Origin: Stakelama saccharophila
GTDB taxonomy: Bacteria; Pseudomonadota; Alphaproteobacteria; Sphingomonadales; Sphingomonadaceae
Reading direction: 5' to 3'
NCBI RefSeq assembly: GCF_032229225.1
Contig: NZ_CP135076.1
Span: 1 to 64,000 of the forward strand
DNA length: 64,000 nt
How positions within the stretch are numbered: position 1 is the first letter of the stretch; each line of letters begins with the position of its first letter. Below are positions 38,122-44,916 of this stretch, in pieces. A program made the position numbers and the translations under genes. Below the pieces are notes generated by a model. That model was given only the letters and a program-made list of their open reading frames with translations. It was not told where the DNA came from and searched no databases.

Positions 38122-38588
38122 CAGCGCGCCTCCATCTGCTCGCGCGCCCGGGCGACGGCGGCGACGATCTTGGGATAGGCGGCGCAGCGGCAGAGATTGC
38201 CGCTCATATATTCGCGGATGCTGTCGTCGCTTTCGGCATGGCCTTCGTCGACGCAGGCGATCGCCGACAGGATTTGGCCGGGGGTGCAATAGCCGCATTG
38301 ATAGGCATCCTGCTCGACAAACGCCTGCTGCATCGGATGGAGCGGCTCGCCCTCGCCCGACAGACCCTCGATCGTGGTGATCTCGCCATCCGCTCGCGCG
38401 GCCAGCACGAAGCAGGACAGAACGCGCCGGCCGTCGACGAGCACGGTACAGGCGCCGCACTGCCCCTGATCGCAGCCTTTCTTGACGCCGGTAAGCCCGA
38501 GTTGCTCCCGCAGTGCATCGAGCAGCGTCACCCGCGGGTCGACCGACAGGTGATGCTCGCGGCCGTTGACGGTAAGGCTGATATCCAT
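38121..38588 (-). CDS. paoA: aldehyde oxidoreductase [2Fe-2S] subunit (PaoA-like)
   Basis: 155 aa small subunit with two [2Fe-2S] centres: plant-ferredoxin type Cys39, Cys44, Cys47 and Cys59 (GCDQGQCGACTVL), and the second centre Cys98, Cys101, Cys133 and Cys135 (CGYC and CRC). The ATG at 38588 yields MDISLTVNGREHHL, exactly the domain start. Unlike E. coli PaoA there is no twin-arginine signal, so the enzyme should be cytoplasmic. It heads the paoABC set, 25 bases after a 50-residue ORF. Confidence 0.93.
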   Translation of the reverse strand: MDISLTVNGREHHLSVDPRVTLLDALREQLGLTGVKKGCDQGQCGACTVLVDGRRVLSCFVLAARADGEITTIEGLSGEGEPLHPMQQAFVEQDAYQCGYCTPGQILSAIACVDEGHAESDDSIREYMSGNLCRCAAYPKIVAAVARAREQMEAR

Positions 38589-38613
38589 GACGTCTCCGGT
38601 GAAGGTGGTGCGG

Positions 38614-38766
38614 TTAACTGCTCTTGTGGCCGGGTTCGTGCCCCTGCCCGATGCAGATCGGCAGCGCGGCATGGGCGTCATTCATATGGCCGATAAGGTT
38701 CGAGCGGATGATGTGATCGTGGGTCGTCATCAGCACGTCGGGGGACGTGCCGACCGCGCCCGACAT
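38614..38766 (-). CDS. small ORF upstream of paoA, 50 aa, unknown
   Basis: An unannotated-size reading frame of 50 codons: MSGAVGTSPDVLMTTHDHII at the start and GQGHEPGHKSS at the end. Third codon positions are strongly G/C-rich, as in real genes of this window. It sits 25 bases upstream of paoA and 16 bases downstream of another small ORF on the same strand. There are several His residues (six) and one Cys. No family is recognised; a stop lies four codons before the ATG, so this is not the tail of a larger protein. The RBS is weak (AAAAGG). Confidence 0.5.
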   Translation of the reverse strand: MSGAVGTSPDVLMTTHDHIIRSNLIGHMNDAHAALPICIGQGHEPGHKSS

Positions 38767-38782
38767 CGCCTTTTCTCAGCGC

Positions 38783-38992
38783 TCAACCGTTGGTACGGCC
38801 GAGTCGATCGGGATCGACGCTGCCATCCGCTTGCGGATCGTTCCCCACATCGCCTTCGACCGTGTTGTCGCCCTCGGCGTCGTCGAGTTCCTCGCCGGAA
38901 GCATAGGCGCCCTTCGATTGGCCAATGCCGGGATTGTCCTTGAGATCCTCATCCTGCTTCGGGCCCGCAATGCCCTGCTTGTTCTCCGCCAT
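38783..38992 (-). CDS. small acidic hydrophilic protein, 69 aa
   Basis: MAENKQGIAGPKQDEDLKDN at the start, then a very acidic, Gly/Asp-rich chain ending DPDRLGRTNG, with no Cys and almost no hydrophobic residues. It is likely disordered. Similar little stress-type proteins are common in sphingomonads; the function is unknown. A GGAAC / GGTT pair at 39044-39069 looks like an EcfG promoter ~45-75 bases upstream. It lies 16 bases before the 50-aa ORF. Confidence 0.7.
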   Translation of the reverse strand: MAENKQGIAGPKQDEDLKDNPGIGQSKGAYASGEELDDAEGDNTVEGDVGNDPQADGSVDPDRLGRTNG

Positions 38993-39043
38993 GATTGTCG
39001 CGTCCCTTCTCGCTCCGGCGATCTGCGGGAGCATCGTTCGGGT

Positions 39044-39069
39044 AACCGCGCCGACAAGGTTTGAGTTCC
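39044..39069 (-). promoter_or_regulatory. possible EcfG (general stress sigma factor) promoter
   Basis: On the minus strand, a perfect -35 GGAAC (39069-39065), 16 bases, then CGGTT. The alphaproteobacterial EcfG consensus is GGAAC-N16/17-CGTT; the -10 is one base off. It would give a short leader to the acidic 69-aa ORF and possibly read on into paoABC. Confidence 0.4.
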
Positions 39070-39193
39070 CCGCGAAACGGGCGACGGGTCCCCGCTCGCG
39101 TTCAGGCGAGCCAGACCTGCAGTCTATGTAATTCGGTGGTGAGCGCATCCGTGGCACTTCGGCACCTTCACTGCTCGGCTCGCCATCGCGGCG

Positions 39194-39218
39194 GGAACTC
39201 TCCGGCATCTGGGGCGCT
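39194..39218 (+). promoter_or_regulatory. possible EcfG promoter facing the copper-storage-like gene
   Basis: GGAAC at 39194-39198, 16 bases, then CGCT (3 of 4 to CGTT). It is divergent from the similar pair at 39044-39069, which raises the chance that both are real, but the -10 is imperfect. Confidence 0.35.
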
Positions 39219-39361
39219 TCGCTCCCATGTATCGAGGAGTATCGGTCCGATGACCGAAGAAGCCCCAGGAGCGGTCGAACGGCTCCTGCCGACCGAAGCG
39301 AACTACGTCCTGAGCGCCACAATCGCCGTCGTCGGCGGCCCCCTCGTCGCAAGAGATTCCC

Positions 39362-39751
39362 ATGTCCATTCATAAGATGATCGCCCTTCATCCGAATGTG
39401 GGAGAGGATTTCAACGAGGCCCTCGCGACCGCGGCTCGCCACGCGATGTTCTGCGCGGAAATGTGCAGCTCCTGCGCCGACGTCTGCGTCGCCGAGAAGA
39501 TGGACATGGCGCAGTGCATCCGCTCGTGCCTCGATTGTGCCGACGTTTGTGCCGCCACGGCCCGCCTGGCTGTGCGCCGGACCGCGCAGAACATCGAGAC
39601 GCTGCGTCTGATGCTCGAGACCTGTGCGAGGATCTGCGAACTCTGCGCCGAGGAATGCGCGCGGCATGACCATGACCACTGCCAACTCTGCGCAGAGATG
39701 TGCCGGGAGTGCGCGGGCGACTGCCGGAAGGCGATCCCGACTGTTCAGTAA
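39362..39751 (+). CDS. four-helix-bundle copper-binding protein (Csp-like, DUF326)
   Basis: 129 aa with 17 cysteines in repeated CxxxC / CxxC spacing along predicted helices, for example FCAEMCSSCADVC, CIRSCLDCADVC, CARICELCAEEC and CQLCAEMCRECAGDC. This is the pattern of the copper storage proteins that hold many Cu(I) ions inside a four-helix bundle. No signal peptide is present, so it would act in the cytoplasm (Csp3-like). It is followed by two small genes on the same strand. Confidence 0.88.
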   Translation: MSIHKMIALHPNVGEDFNEALATAARHAMFCAEMCSSCADVCVAEKMDMAQCIRSCLDCADVCAATARLAVRRTAQNIETLRLMLETCARICELCAEECARHDHDHCQLCAEMCRECAGDCRKAIPTVQ

Positions 39752-39774
39752 GGACCAGAGCGAAGGAGAGAAGG

Positions 39775-40008
39775 ATGCGCGAGAATAGCGGACAAGGTGA
39801 CGCGAAGAACAATCTGCGCGATCCGACCTTGAAGGAGCACGAGGCTGAGGGCGGCCATCGCCCGCCTGCTCCCAAGCCCGGCGATGAAGCGGAGATCGGC
39901 GGCAACGCCCGTGCGGCCGGTGAAGACCCGTCGCCGGACGATCGCGAGCGCGGCGAAACCTCCCGCGCGGACAATGCGCCGCCGGCGGACCCTTATCCGA
40001 GATCGTGA
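39775..40008 (+). CDS. small hydrophilic protein, 77 aa
   Basis: A strong RBS (GGAGAGAAGG) precedes the ATG. The protein is almost entirely Gly/Asp/Glu/Pro/Arg/Asn, starting MRENSGQGDAKNNLRDPTLK, with no hydrophobic core and therefore likely disordered. It starts 23 bases after the copper-storage-like gene and ends 3 bases before the next one, so all three may form an operon. Function unknown. Confidence 0.72.
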   Translation: MRENSGQGDAKNNLRDPTLKEHEAEGGHRPPAPKPGDEAEIGGNARAAGEDPSPDDRERGETSRADNAPPADPYPRS

Positions 40009-40011
40009 GCG

Positions 40012-40386
40012 ATGTCGGCGATCGGCTGGAAGCTGGATGCCGGGGAGCGCACGGAATTGCTCGACCGGTTTCCGCCGGTCTGGCCTGATGTCGTAGCCGA
40101 CCATGTCACGCTGAAGGCGGATGCCAGCGCTGACGAGCCGCTGCCGACCCGGAAGACTGCCGAAATCGTCGGGAGCATCGACGATGGTGAAGGCCTGCAG
40201 GCGTTCGTTGTCTCGATCGGCGGGACCACGGACCGGCCGGACGGCAGCACCTATCACATTACCTGGTCGCTTGACCGCCGCCGGGGCCGGACGGCCGCCC
40301 AGAGCAACGAGGTGATCGCCGCACTGGGATGGAAGCAGCTTCCGACGCCGGTACCGATCCATATCGAGCCGGCAAGGTTCGGCTGA
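40012..40386 (+). CDS. small protein with two HxT motifs (possible 2H phosphoesterase)
   Basis: 124 aa. Two motifs, H31-V-T33-L (in DHVTLKAD) and H82-I-T84-W (in YHITWSLD), match the paired H-x-T/S-hydrophobic active-site motifs of the 2H phosphoesterase superfamily (RNA 2',3'-cyclic phosphodiesterases and ligases). The spacing between them is short (51 residues) and the protein is smaller than most members, close to a bare single domain. The sequence is otherwise unfamiliar. It starts 3 bases after the hydrophilic small gene. Confidence 0.6.
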   Translation: MSAIGWKLDAGERTELLDRFPPVWPDVVADHVTLKADASADEPLPTRKTAEIVGSIDDGEGLQAFVVSIGGTTDRPDGSTYHITWSLDRRRGRTAAQSNEVIAALGWKQLPTPVPIHIEPARFG

Positions 40387-40469
40387 TGCAGCTTCATCTG
40401 GACTGCGACGGCGTGCAGTGAGGTGTTAGGTCGGCTACGAGATTGTCTGCTCAAGTGCCTGTTTCTTGC

Positions 40470-40665
40470 TTTAGCACCATCGGGCCCGTAGAGTACGGCG
40501 TTCTCAATCAGGTTGCGGAGCATCAGCGACAGCATGTCGCCCGCGATCGGCAGTTCGGCATCCCATACCGCGTCATCGTACCGCAGCGTCACCGCACGTT
40601 CGGCCAGCAATGCTCAGATCGTGCTGCACAGTATCGAGAACATCGCCGCTCGAACCGAGCGCCGG
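40470..40665 (-). pseudogene. sensor histidine kinase remnant
   Basis: One frame gives GSSGDVLDTVQHDLS and, after a frameshift, another gives LAERAVTLRYDDAVWDAELP then MLSLMLRNLIENAVLYGPDG. The last piece is the N-box of a HATPase domain. The rest of the kinase, both the dimerisation helices and the ATP lid, is missing, so this is a decayed leftover, abutting tRNA-Leu. Confidence 0.65.
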
Positions 40666-40683
40666 CCCTTGTCGTCCGCTCCG

Positions 40684-40703
40684 CGCCCATTCGGAAATGG
40701 GCG
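40684..40703 (-). terminator. hairpin downstream of tRNA-Leu
   Basis: CGCCCATT and AATGGGCG form an 8-bp perfect stem with a 4-base loop, 14 bases after the tRNA 3' end. No T run follows, so it may be a processing or weak termination hairpin. Confidence 0.4.
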
Positions 40704-40717
40704 GGGAGACAAGGAGT

Positions 40718-40804
40718 TGGTGCGGTCGAGAAGACTCGAACTTCCACGGCCTTTCGGCCACAACGACCTCAACGTTGCGCGTCTACCAGTTCCGCCACGA
40801 CCGC
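40718..40804 (-). tRNA. tRNA-Leu (anticodon GAG)
   Basis: 87 bases with a long variable arm (class II) and encoded CCA. Acceptor GCGGTCG pairs with CGACCGC; the anticodon stem CAACG/CGTTG encloses TTGAGGT with anticodon GAG; T arm GTTCGAGTC. The variable arm is TGGCCGAAAGGCC. Confidence 0.96.
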
Positions 40805-40900
40805 ACGTGAAACTCCGCCGGGCGACGCCGACGGCTGGCAGGCGCGTGCCCCTAGCAAAGCGTTCGCAAGCTGGCAATCCGCTTTTCGATTCCGCAAACC

Positions 40901-41917
40901 CTATCGGGCCGCCGATCCGGCGAAGCTCAGCTCCAGCGTCTTGGAATTGGCCGGCACGTCCAGCTTCGCGCTGTTGAATTCCAGCGATCCATTGGGGCCG
41001 ATCAGGCGCTGCGGCGGATTGATCATCCAGCTATAGACCACCCGCCCCTGCGCATCGTGCAGCTCGGCGCGGATGTCGGGTACCTGCTGACGATCGCCGC
41101 TCGGATTCTCGATCCGGCCCGACACGGCGAACAGTTCGCTTCCGCTCGCCAATCGGCCGCGATCGATCTTGTTGTCGACGAAGCGCAGCGGCGTCTGCGT
41201 ATCGCTTACGGGGAGGCCAAGCTGCGACGCGATGCCCGGTGCGCCGGAATAGAGGATGGCGCCGCTCCCGGCCAGCATCGAAAGGCCGACGATCACCGCC
41301 GCGGCGGTACGACGGCGCGCCGGGTTGCGCCGCGGCTTCAGCAGCGGTTCCTGCGCGAAGGGATCATAGTCGCGCGCCGGCGCCGGCGCGGCGGCAGGAC
41401 GCTCCAGCCCCGCATCCACGAAGGTGCGGCGCGGTTTGGCGGCGGCAGGCGCCGGCGCGGCTGTCGAAGCGCCGGCAGCGTTGGACCTCGGCCGGGACGC
41501 GGCACGCTTCGGGGCAGCCGACCGCCCAGCCGCAACGGGGTTCGGCCGATGCGCCGCGGCATCACCTTTCGCCTCGACCGGGGCCATGGCGGCGGCGCGT
41601 TCCGGGCCTTCCACCGCTTCCGGCGGCGCGGCGGCGGATTTCGGCTCCGCCACGGTCGATCTGGCGCTTGCGATGGTTGCGGCCGCCCGTGTGCCGTCGC
41701 CGACATCCGCCGCCGGCGCGGGCCTGGTGTCGCCTGTCGGCCGGGCGCGGGCAGGAGCGCGGGCCGCTTCCGCCTTCGCCGCGGGATCGGCCATCATCGG
41801 CGGCGCCTGATGCCAGCTATGCTTGCAGTTCGCGCACCGCACGGTGCGACCGGACGGCCCGATCGCGGTATCGGGTACCAGATAGCGGGTGTGGCACTCA
41901 GTGCATTCGAGGATCAT
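40901..41917 (-). CDS. zinc-ribbon domain membrane protein (DUF3426-type)
   Basis: 338 aa. The N-terminus is a zinc ribbon with Cys5, Cys8, Cys28 and Cys31 (ECTECHTRYLVPD and RCANCKHSW), the MJ0042-type finger. A ~150-residue Ala/Pro-rich disordered stretch follows, then one membrane helix near residue 213 (AAAVIVGLSMLAGSGAILYS) and a C-terminal DUF3426-like domain with VSGRIENPSGDRQQVPDIRA. The role is unknown; in sphingomonads it regularly stands divergent from ftsE, as here. Confidence 0.82.
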   Translation of the reverse strand: MILECTECHTRYLVPDTAIGPSGRTVRCANCKHSWHQAPPMMADPAAKAEAARAPARARPTGDTRPAPAADVGDGTRAAATIASARSTVAEPKSAAAPPEAVEGPERAAAMAPVEAKGDAAAHRPNPVAAGRSAAPKRAASRPRSNAAGASTAAPAPAAAKPRRTFVDAGLERPAAAPAPARDYDPFAQEPLLKPRRNPARRRTAAAVIVGLSMLAGSGAILYSGAPGIASQLGLPVSDTQTPLRFVDNKIDRGRLASGSELFAVSGRIENPSGDRQQVPDIRAELHDAQGRVVYSWMINPPQRLIGPNGSLEFNSAKLDVPANSKTLELSFAGSAAR

Positions 41918-42089
41918 CGCAAGCGGTCTTTTCTAAACGACGGGACATGGACAGCAAGGCGAGGCCGAATCTAAGCATGTCCCGAGTCGCACCGCAAGAG
42001 TCCTTGTGTTCTTCGGGGCGCTTGAGCACGGTGAACGGACGTGCGATGGCGCGTTGAACGGGTGTTAGGAAAGCGGGCACGCGCCTGAA

Positions 42090-42797
42090 ATGGCCAATAT
42101 CGTCCAATTCGAAAATGTCGGCCTGCGCTATGGTACGGGCGCCGAGACCCTGTCCGACATCAGCTTCACCCTCGTGACCGGCGCTTTCTACTTTCTTACC
42201 GGTCCGTCCGGCGCCGGCAAGACGTCACTGCTCAAGCTGTTATACCTGGCACAACGGCCCAGCCGCGGCATCATCCGCCTGTTCGGCGAGGACGCCGTCA
42301 TGTTGCCGCGCAAGCGCCTGCCCGGCTTTCGCCGGCGGATCGGCGTGGTGTTCCAGGATTTCCGGCTGGTGCCGCACCTGTCGGCCTATGACAATGTCGC
42401 GCTGCCGCTGCGCGTTTCCGGCATGCGCGAGGACGTGATCGACGAGCCGGTGCGCGAGATGCTCGCCTGGGTCGGGCTGGAGGACAAGGCCGCCGCCCGT
42501 CCATCCACGCTGTCGGGCGGCGAACAGCAACGCATCGCCATCGCCCGCGCGGTGATCACGCGGCCCGAAATCCTGGTCGCGGACGAACCCACCGGCAATG
42601 TCGATCCGGATATGGCGGATCGCCTGCTCCATCTGTTCGGCACGCTCAATCGGCTTGGCACGACGGTGGTCGTGGCGACGCATGATTTCCACTTGCTCAA
42701 CCGCATTCCCGAGGCCCAGATGATGCGCCTCGATCGCGGCCGCATCCACGATCCGACGGGGTCGCTGCGCTTTCCCCCGCGCCGGCCGGAGGCCTGA
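42090..42797 (+). CDS. ftsE: cell division ATP-binding protein FtsE
   Basis: ABC ATPase, 235 aa. Walker A GPSGAGKTS at ~38-46, Q-loop VVFQDFRLVPHLSAYDNVAL, signature LSGGEQQRIAIARA at ~135-148, Walker B ILVADEPTGNVD. With FtsX it activates peptidoglycan hydrolases at the septum. ftsX begins 3 bases after its stop. Confidence 0.96.
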   Translation: MANIVQFENVGLRYGTGAETLSDISFTLVTGAFYFLTGPSGAGKTSLLKLLYLAQRPSRGIIRLFGEDAVMLPRKRLPGFRRRIGVVFQDFRLVPHLSAYDNVALPLRVSGMREDVIDEPVREMLAWVGLEDKAAARPSTLSGGEQQRIAIARAVITRPEILVADEPTGNVDPDMADRLLHLFGTLNRLGTTVVVATHDFHLLNRIPEAQMMRLDRGRIHDPTGSLRFPPRRPEA

Positions 42798-42800
42798 ACC

Positions 42801-43688
42801 GTGGCGAAGCGCACCGCACCGGCCCGCCGCCGCCTGCTGCACGACGCCCGCCGCGGCCGGGTGATGGGCGCGATCATGGCGATCATGGTCTTCCTCACGG
42901 TTCTGGCCGCCGCATTCGGCATCGGCGCCCAGCATGCGGCGAGCGCGATCGATCGCGACCTGGCCGGGCGGCTGACCGTCCAGGTGGTCGAGGCAGACAC
43001 CGCGACGCGCGATCGCGCCGCCGACGCGATCGTGACAGCGTTACGGCGGACGCCGGGCGTTGCGCGCGTACAAATCGTCGACCGCGAACGTCTGGCGGCG
43101 CTGCTCGAGCCCTGGCTGGGCGATGCGGGGCTCGATCCCGAACTGCCCATGCCGGCGATGATCGACGTCGACCTGACGCGCGCCGACGCGGCCGCGATCG
43201 ATCGCGTCGAACGGATCACCGCCGCGATCCGGGCCGATGTCCGGGTCAACCGCGATGCCGCCTGGCTCTCGCCGGTCCGCGCTTTCATCACCAACCTGGC
43301 ATGGCTGGCGCTGGGCCTGGTCGTCCTGATGGTGCTGGCGACGGGCGCGGTGGCGCTGCTCGCGGCACGGGCGGGTCTGGACAGCCATCAGCGAACGATC
43401 GATGTGCTCCACATGCTCGGCTCCACCGATGTCCAGATCGCGCGCCTGTTCCAGCGCCGGATCGCCCTCGACACCCTGGTCGGCGGGGTCATCGGCACGG
43501 CGCTGGCGCTGGGCGTGGTCTGGACCCTGCAGGCGCAGATCGGACGGCTCGGCGCCGCGACGCTGGCAGGCGGGCGGCTGGTGCCGCTGGACTGGGCTGT
43601 CCTGGCCGTCCTGCCCTTCGCCTTTGCCGCATTGTCGATGCTGGCGGCACGGTTCGCCGTGCTCGGCACGTTGAGGAAGCGCCTGTGA
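42801..43688 (+). CDS. ftsX: cell division protein FtsX
   Basis: 295 aa with four membrane helices (one near residue 30, three after ~165) and a periplasmic domain between (ESWLGD-like LLEPWLGDAGLDPELPMPAM). GTG start directly after ftsE. Its stop overlaps the next GTG start. Typical ftsEX partner; no additional domains. Confidence 0.92.
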   Translation: MAKRTAPARRRLLHDARRGRVMGAIMAIMVFLTVLAAAFGIGAQHAASAIDRDLAGRLTVQVVEADTATRDRAADAIVTALRRTPGVARVQIVDRERLAALLEPWLGDAGLDPELPMPAMIDVDLTRADAAAIDRVERITAAIRADVRVNRDAAWLSPVRAFITNLAWLALGLVVLMVLATGAVALLAARAGLDSHQRTIDVLHMLGSTDVQIARLFQRRIALDTLVGGVIGTALALGVVWTLQAQIGRLGAATLAGGRLVPLDWAVLAVLPFAFAALSMLAARFAVLGTLRKRL

Positions 43689-44221
43689 TCAAGCGCGCCG
43701 TCGCCTTTCTCCTTCTCGCCTGGCTGCTCGGCTTCGCGATCTTCACCATCTCCCCCGGCGCGGCGCCGGACGATGTCCGCACCGACGGCATCGTCGTGCC
43801 GACGGGCGCCGCCGGGCGGATCGACCGCGGCCTTGCGCTCATCGGCCGCCACGCCGCGGACCGCCTGCTGATCACCGGCGTCGGGCGAGAGGTCCGGCCG
43901 GTCGAACTCGCAGTCCAGTACGGCGTTTCCCCGTCGCTGTTCGCCTTGCGCGTCGATCTCGGCCATGAGGCGGTCGACACCCGGTCCAACGGGGCGGAAA
44001 CCGCGCACTGGGTGCAGGCGAACGGCTATCGTTCGATCCGGCTGGTGACGTCGAGCTGGCACATACCCCGTGCGCGTATGGAATTGCGCCACGCCCTCGG
44101 CCCCGATGTCACGATCGTCAGCGACCCGGTCCCGTCGAGCCCGGGCCTCGCGATGCTGTTCAGCGAATATAACAAATATCTGATCCGCCGCGTGGCGCTC
44201 TGGCTCGGTCTCGACGACTGA
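43685..44221 (+). CDS. YdcF/SanA-like DUF218 membrane protein
   Basis: 178 aa. One N-terminal helix (AVAFLLLAWLLGFAIFTISP), then a periplasmic DUF218 fold with DGIVVPTGAAGRIDRGLALI and SWHIPRARMELRHAL. Related proteins (ElyC, SanA) affect envelope integrity; the reaction is not known. GTG start overlaps ftsX (GTGA); the stop overlaps plsC (TGATG). Confidence 0.8.
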   Translation: MIKRAVAFLLLAWLLGFAIFTISPGAAPDDVRTDGIVVPTGAAGRIDRGLALIGRHAADRLLITGVGREVRPVELAVQYGVSPSLFALRVDLGHEAVDTRSNGAETAHWVQANGYRSIRLVTSSWHIPRARMELRHALGPDVTIVSDPVPSSPGLAMLFSEYNKYLIRRVALWLGLDD

Positions 44222-44916
44222 TGGCCCGCCTGCGCACCCTGCTGTTCATGCTGGTCTTCTATGGCCTGTCGGTGCTGGTCGTCGTCGCCACGCCCGTGGT
44301 CGCCTTGTTCGGACGGCCGGCGATGCGCGGCTATGCGCATTGGTGGGCGGGGCTGCAGCGGCGCTGTGCGGCCGGTCTGCTCGGCATCCGCGTCCGGGTG
44401 GAAGGCGAGCGGCCCCAGGGGCCTGCGCTGTTCGCAGCCAAGCATCAGGCGATGTTCGAGACGCTGGAACTCGCGCGGCTGCTCGGTGCGCCCGCAATCG
44501 TGCTGAAGCGCGAGCTGATGCGCATCCCGTTCTGGGGCTGGGCGGCAGGCCGCTACGGCGTGATTCCGGTCGATCGTGCGGCGTCGGCGGCAGCGCTGCG
44601 CCGGATGATGCGCGACGCCCGTGCCGCGCGCGGCGCGGGCCGTTCGGTGATGATCTTTCCCGAAGGAACCCGCGTGAAGCCGGGAGAGACGCCGCCGCTG
44701 CGCCCCGGTTTCGCCGGCCTTTACAAGGCGCTCGGCCTGCCGGTGGTGCCGATCGCGGTGGACAGCGGCCTGGTCTGGCCGAAACGCGGCCCCAAGCGCG
44801 CCGGTACGATCACACTGCGCTTCGGTGAGCCGATCCCGCCGGGCCTGCCGCGCAAGGAGATCGAGGCACGGGTGCACGCCGCCATCAACGCGCTGGAGAC
44901 CGACCCCGCGCGTTAG
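44221..44916 (+). CDS. plsC: 1-acyl-sn-glycerol-3-phosphate acyltransferase
   Basis: 231 aa lysophosphatidate acyltransferase. The catalytic motif is KHQAMFETLEL at ~79-89: His-x4-Glu, a form seen in alphaproteobacterial PlsC in place of the usual Asp. FPEGTRVKPGETPPLRPGFA (motif III) follows near 147. One or two N-terminal hydrophobic helices anchor it in the membrane. Its TAG stop overlaps the TAA stop of convergent tyrC. Confidence 0.93.
   Translation: MARLRTLLFMLVFYGLSVLVVVATPVVALFGRPAMRGYAHWWAGLQRRCAAGLLGIRVRVEGERPQGPALFAAKHQAMFETLELARLLGAPAIVLKRELMRIPFWGWAAGRYGVIPVDRAASAAALRRMMRDARAARGAGRSVMIFPEGTRVKPGETPPLRPGFAGLYKALGLPVVPIAVDSGLVWPKRGPKRAGTITLRFGEPIPPGLPRKEIEARVHAAINALETDPAR

Larger units (their letters stand above)
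38993..39361. other. 369-base divergent intergenic region
   Basis: Holds two candidate EcfG promoters and a 41-codon open frame (39250-39375, plus strand, starting MTEEAPGAVERLLPTEANYV) that overlaps the next gene's start by 14 bases in another frame. A hairpin (CAGGAGC/GCTCCTG, 39266-39288) lies in that frame. It could be a leader peptide, but support is weak. Confidence 0.45.
40387..40717. other. 331-base region with a broken histidine-kinase piece
   Basis: No intact gene. The minus strand holds a histidine-kinase remnant (40470-40665, listed separately), and an 8-bp hairpin lies just downstream of tRNA-Leu. Confidence 0.6.

Noticed and set aside
38600-40810. Genomic island inserted at tRNA-Leu
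   Set aside because: No integrase, transposase or direct repeat was seen, so an island is only a possibility; the tRNA and remnant are reported without claiming a boundary.
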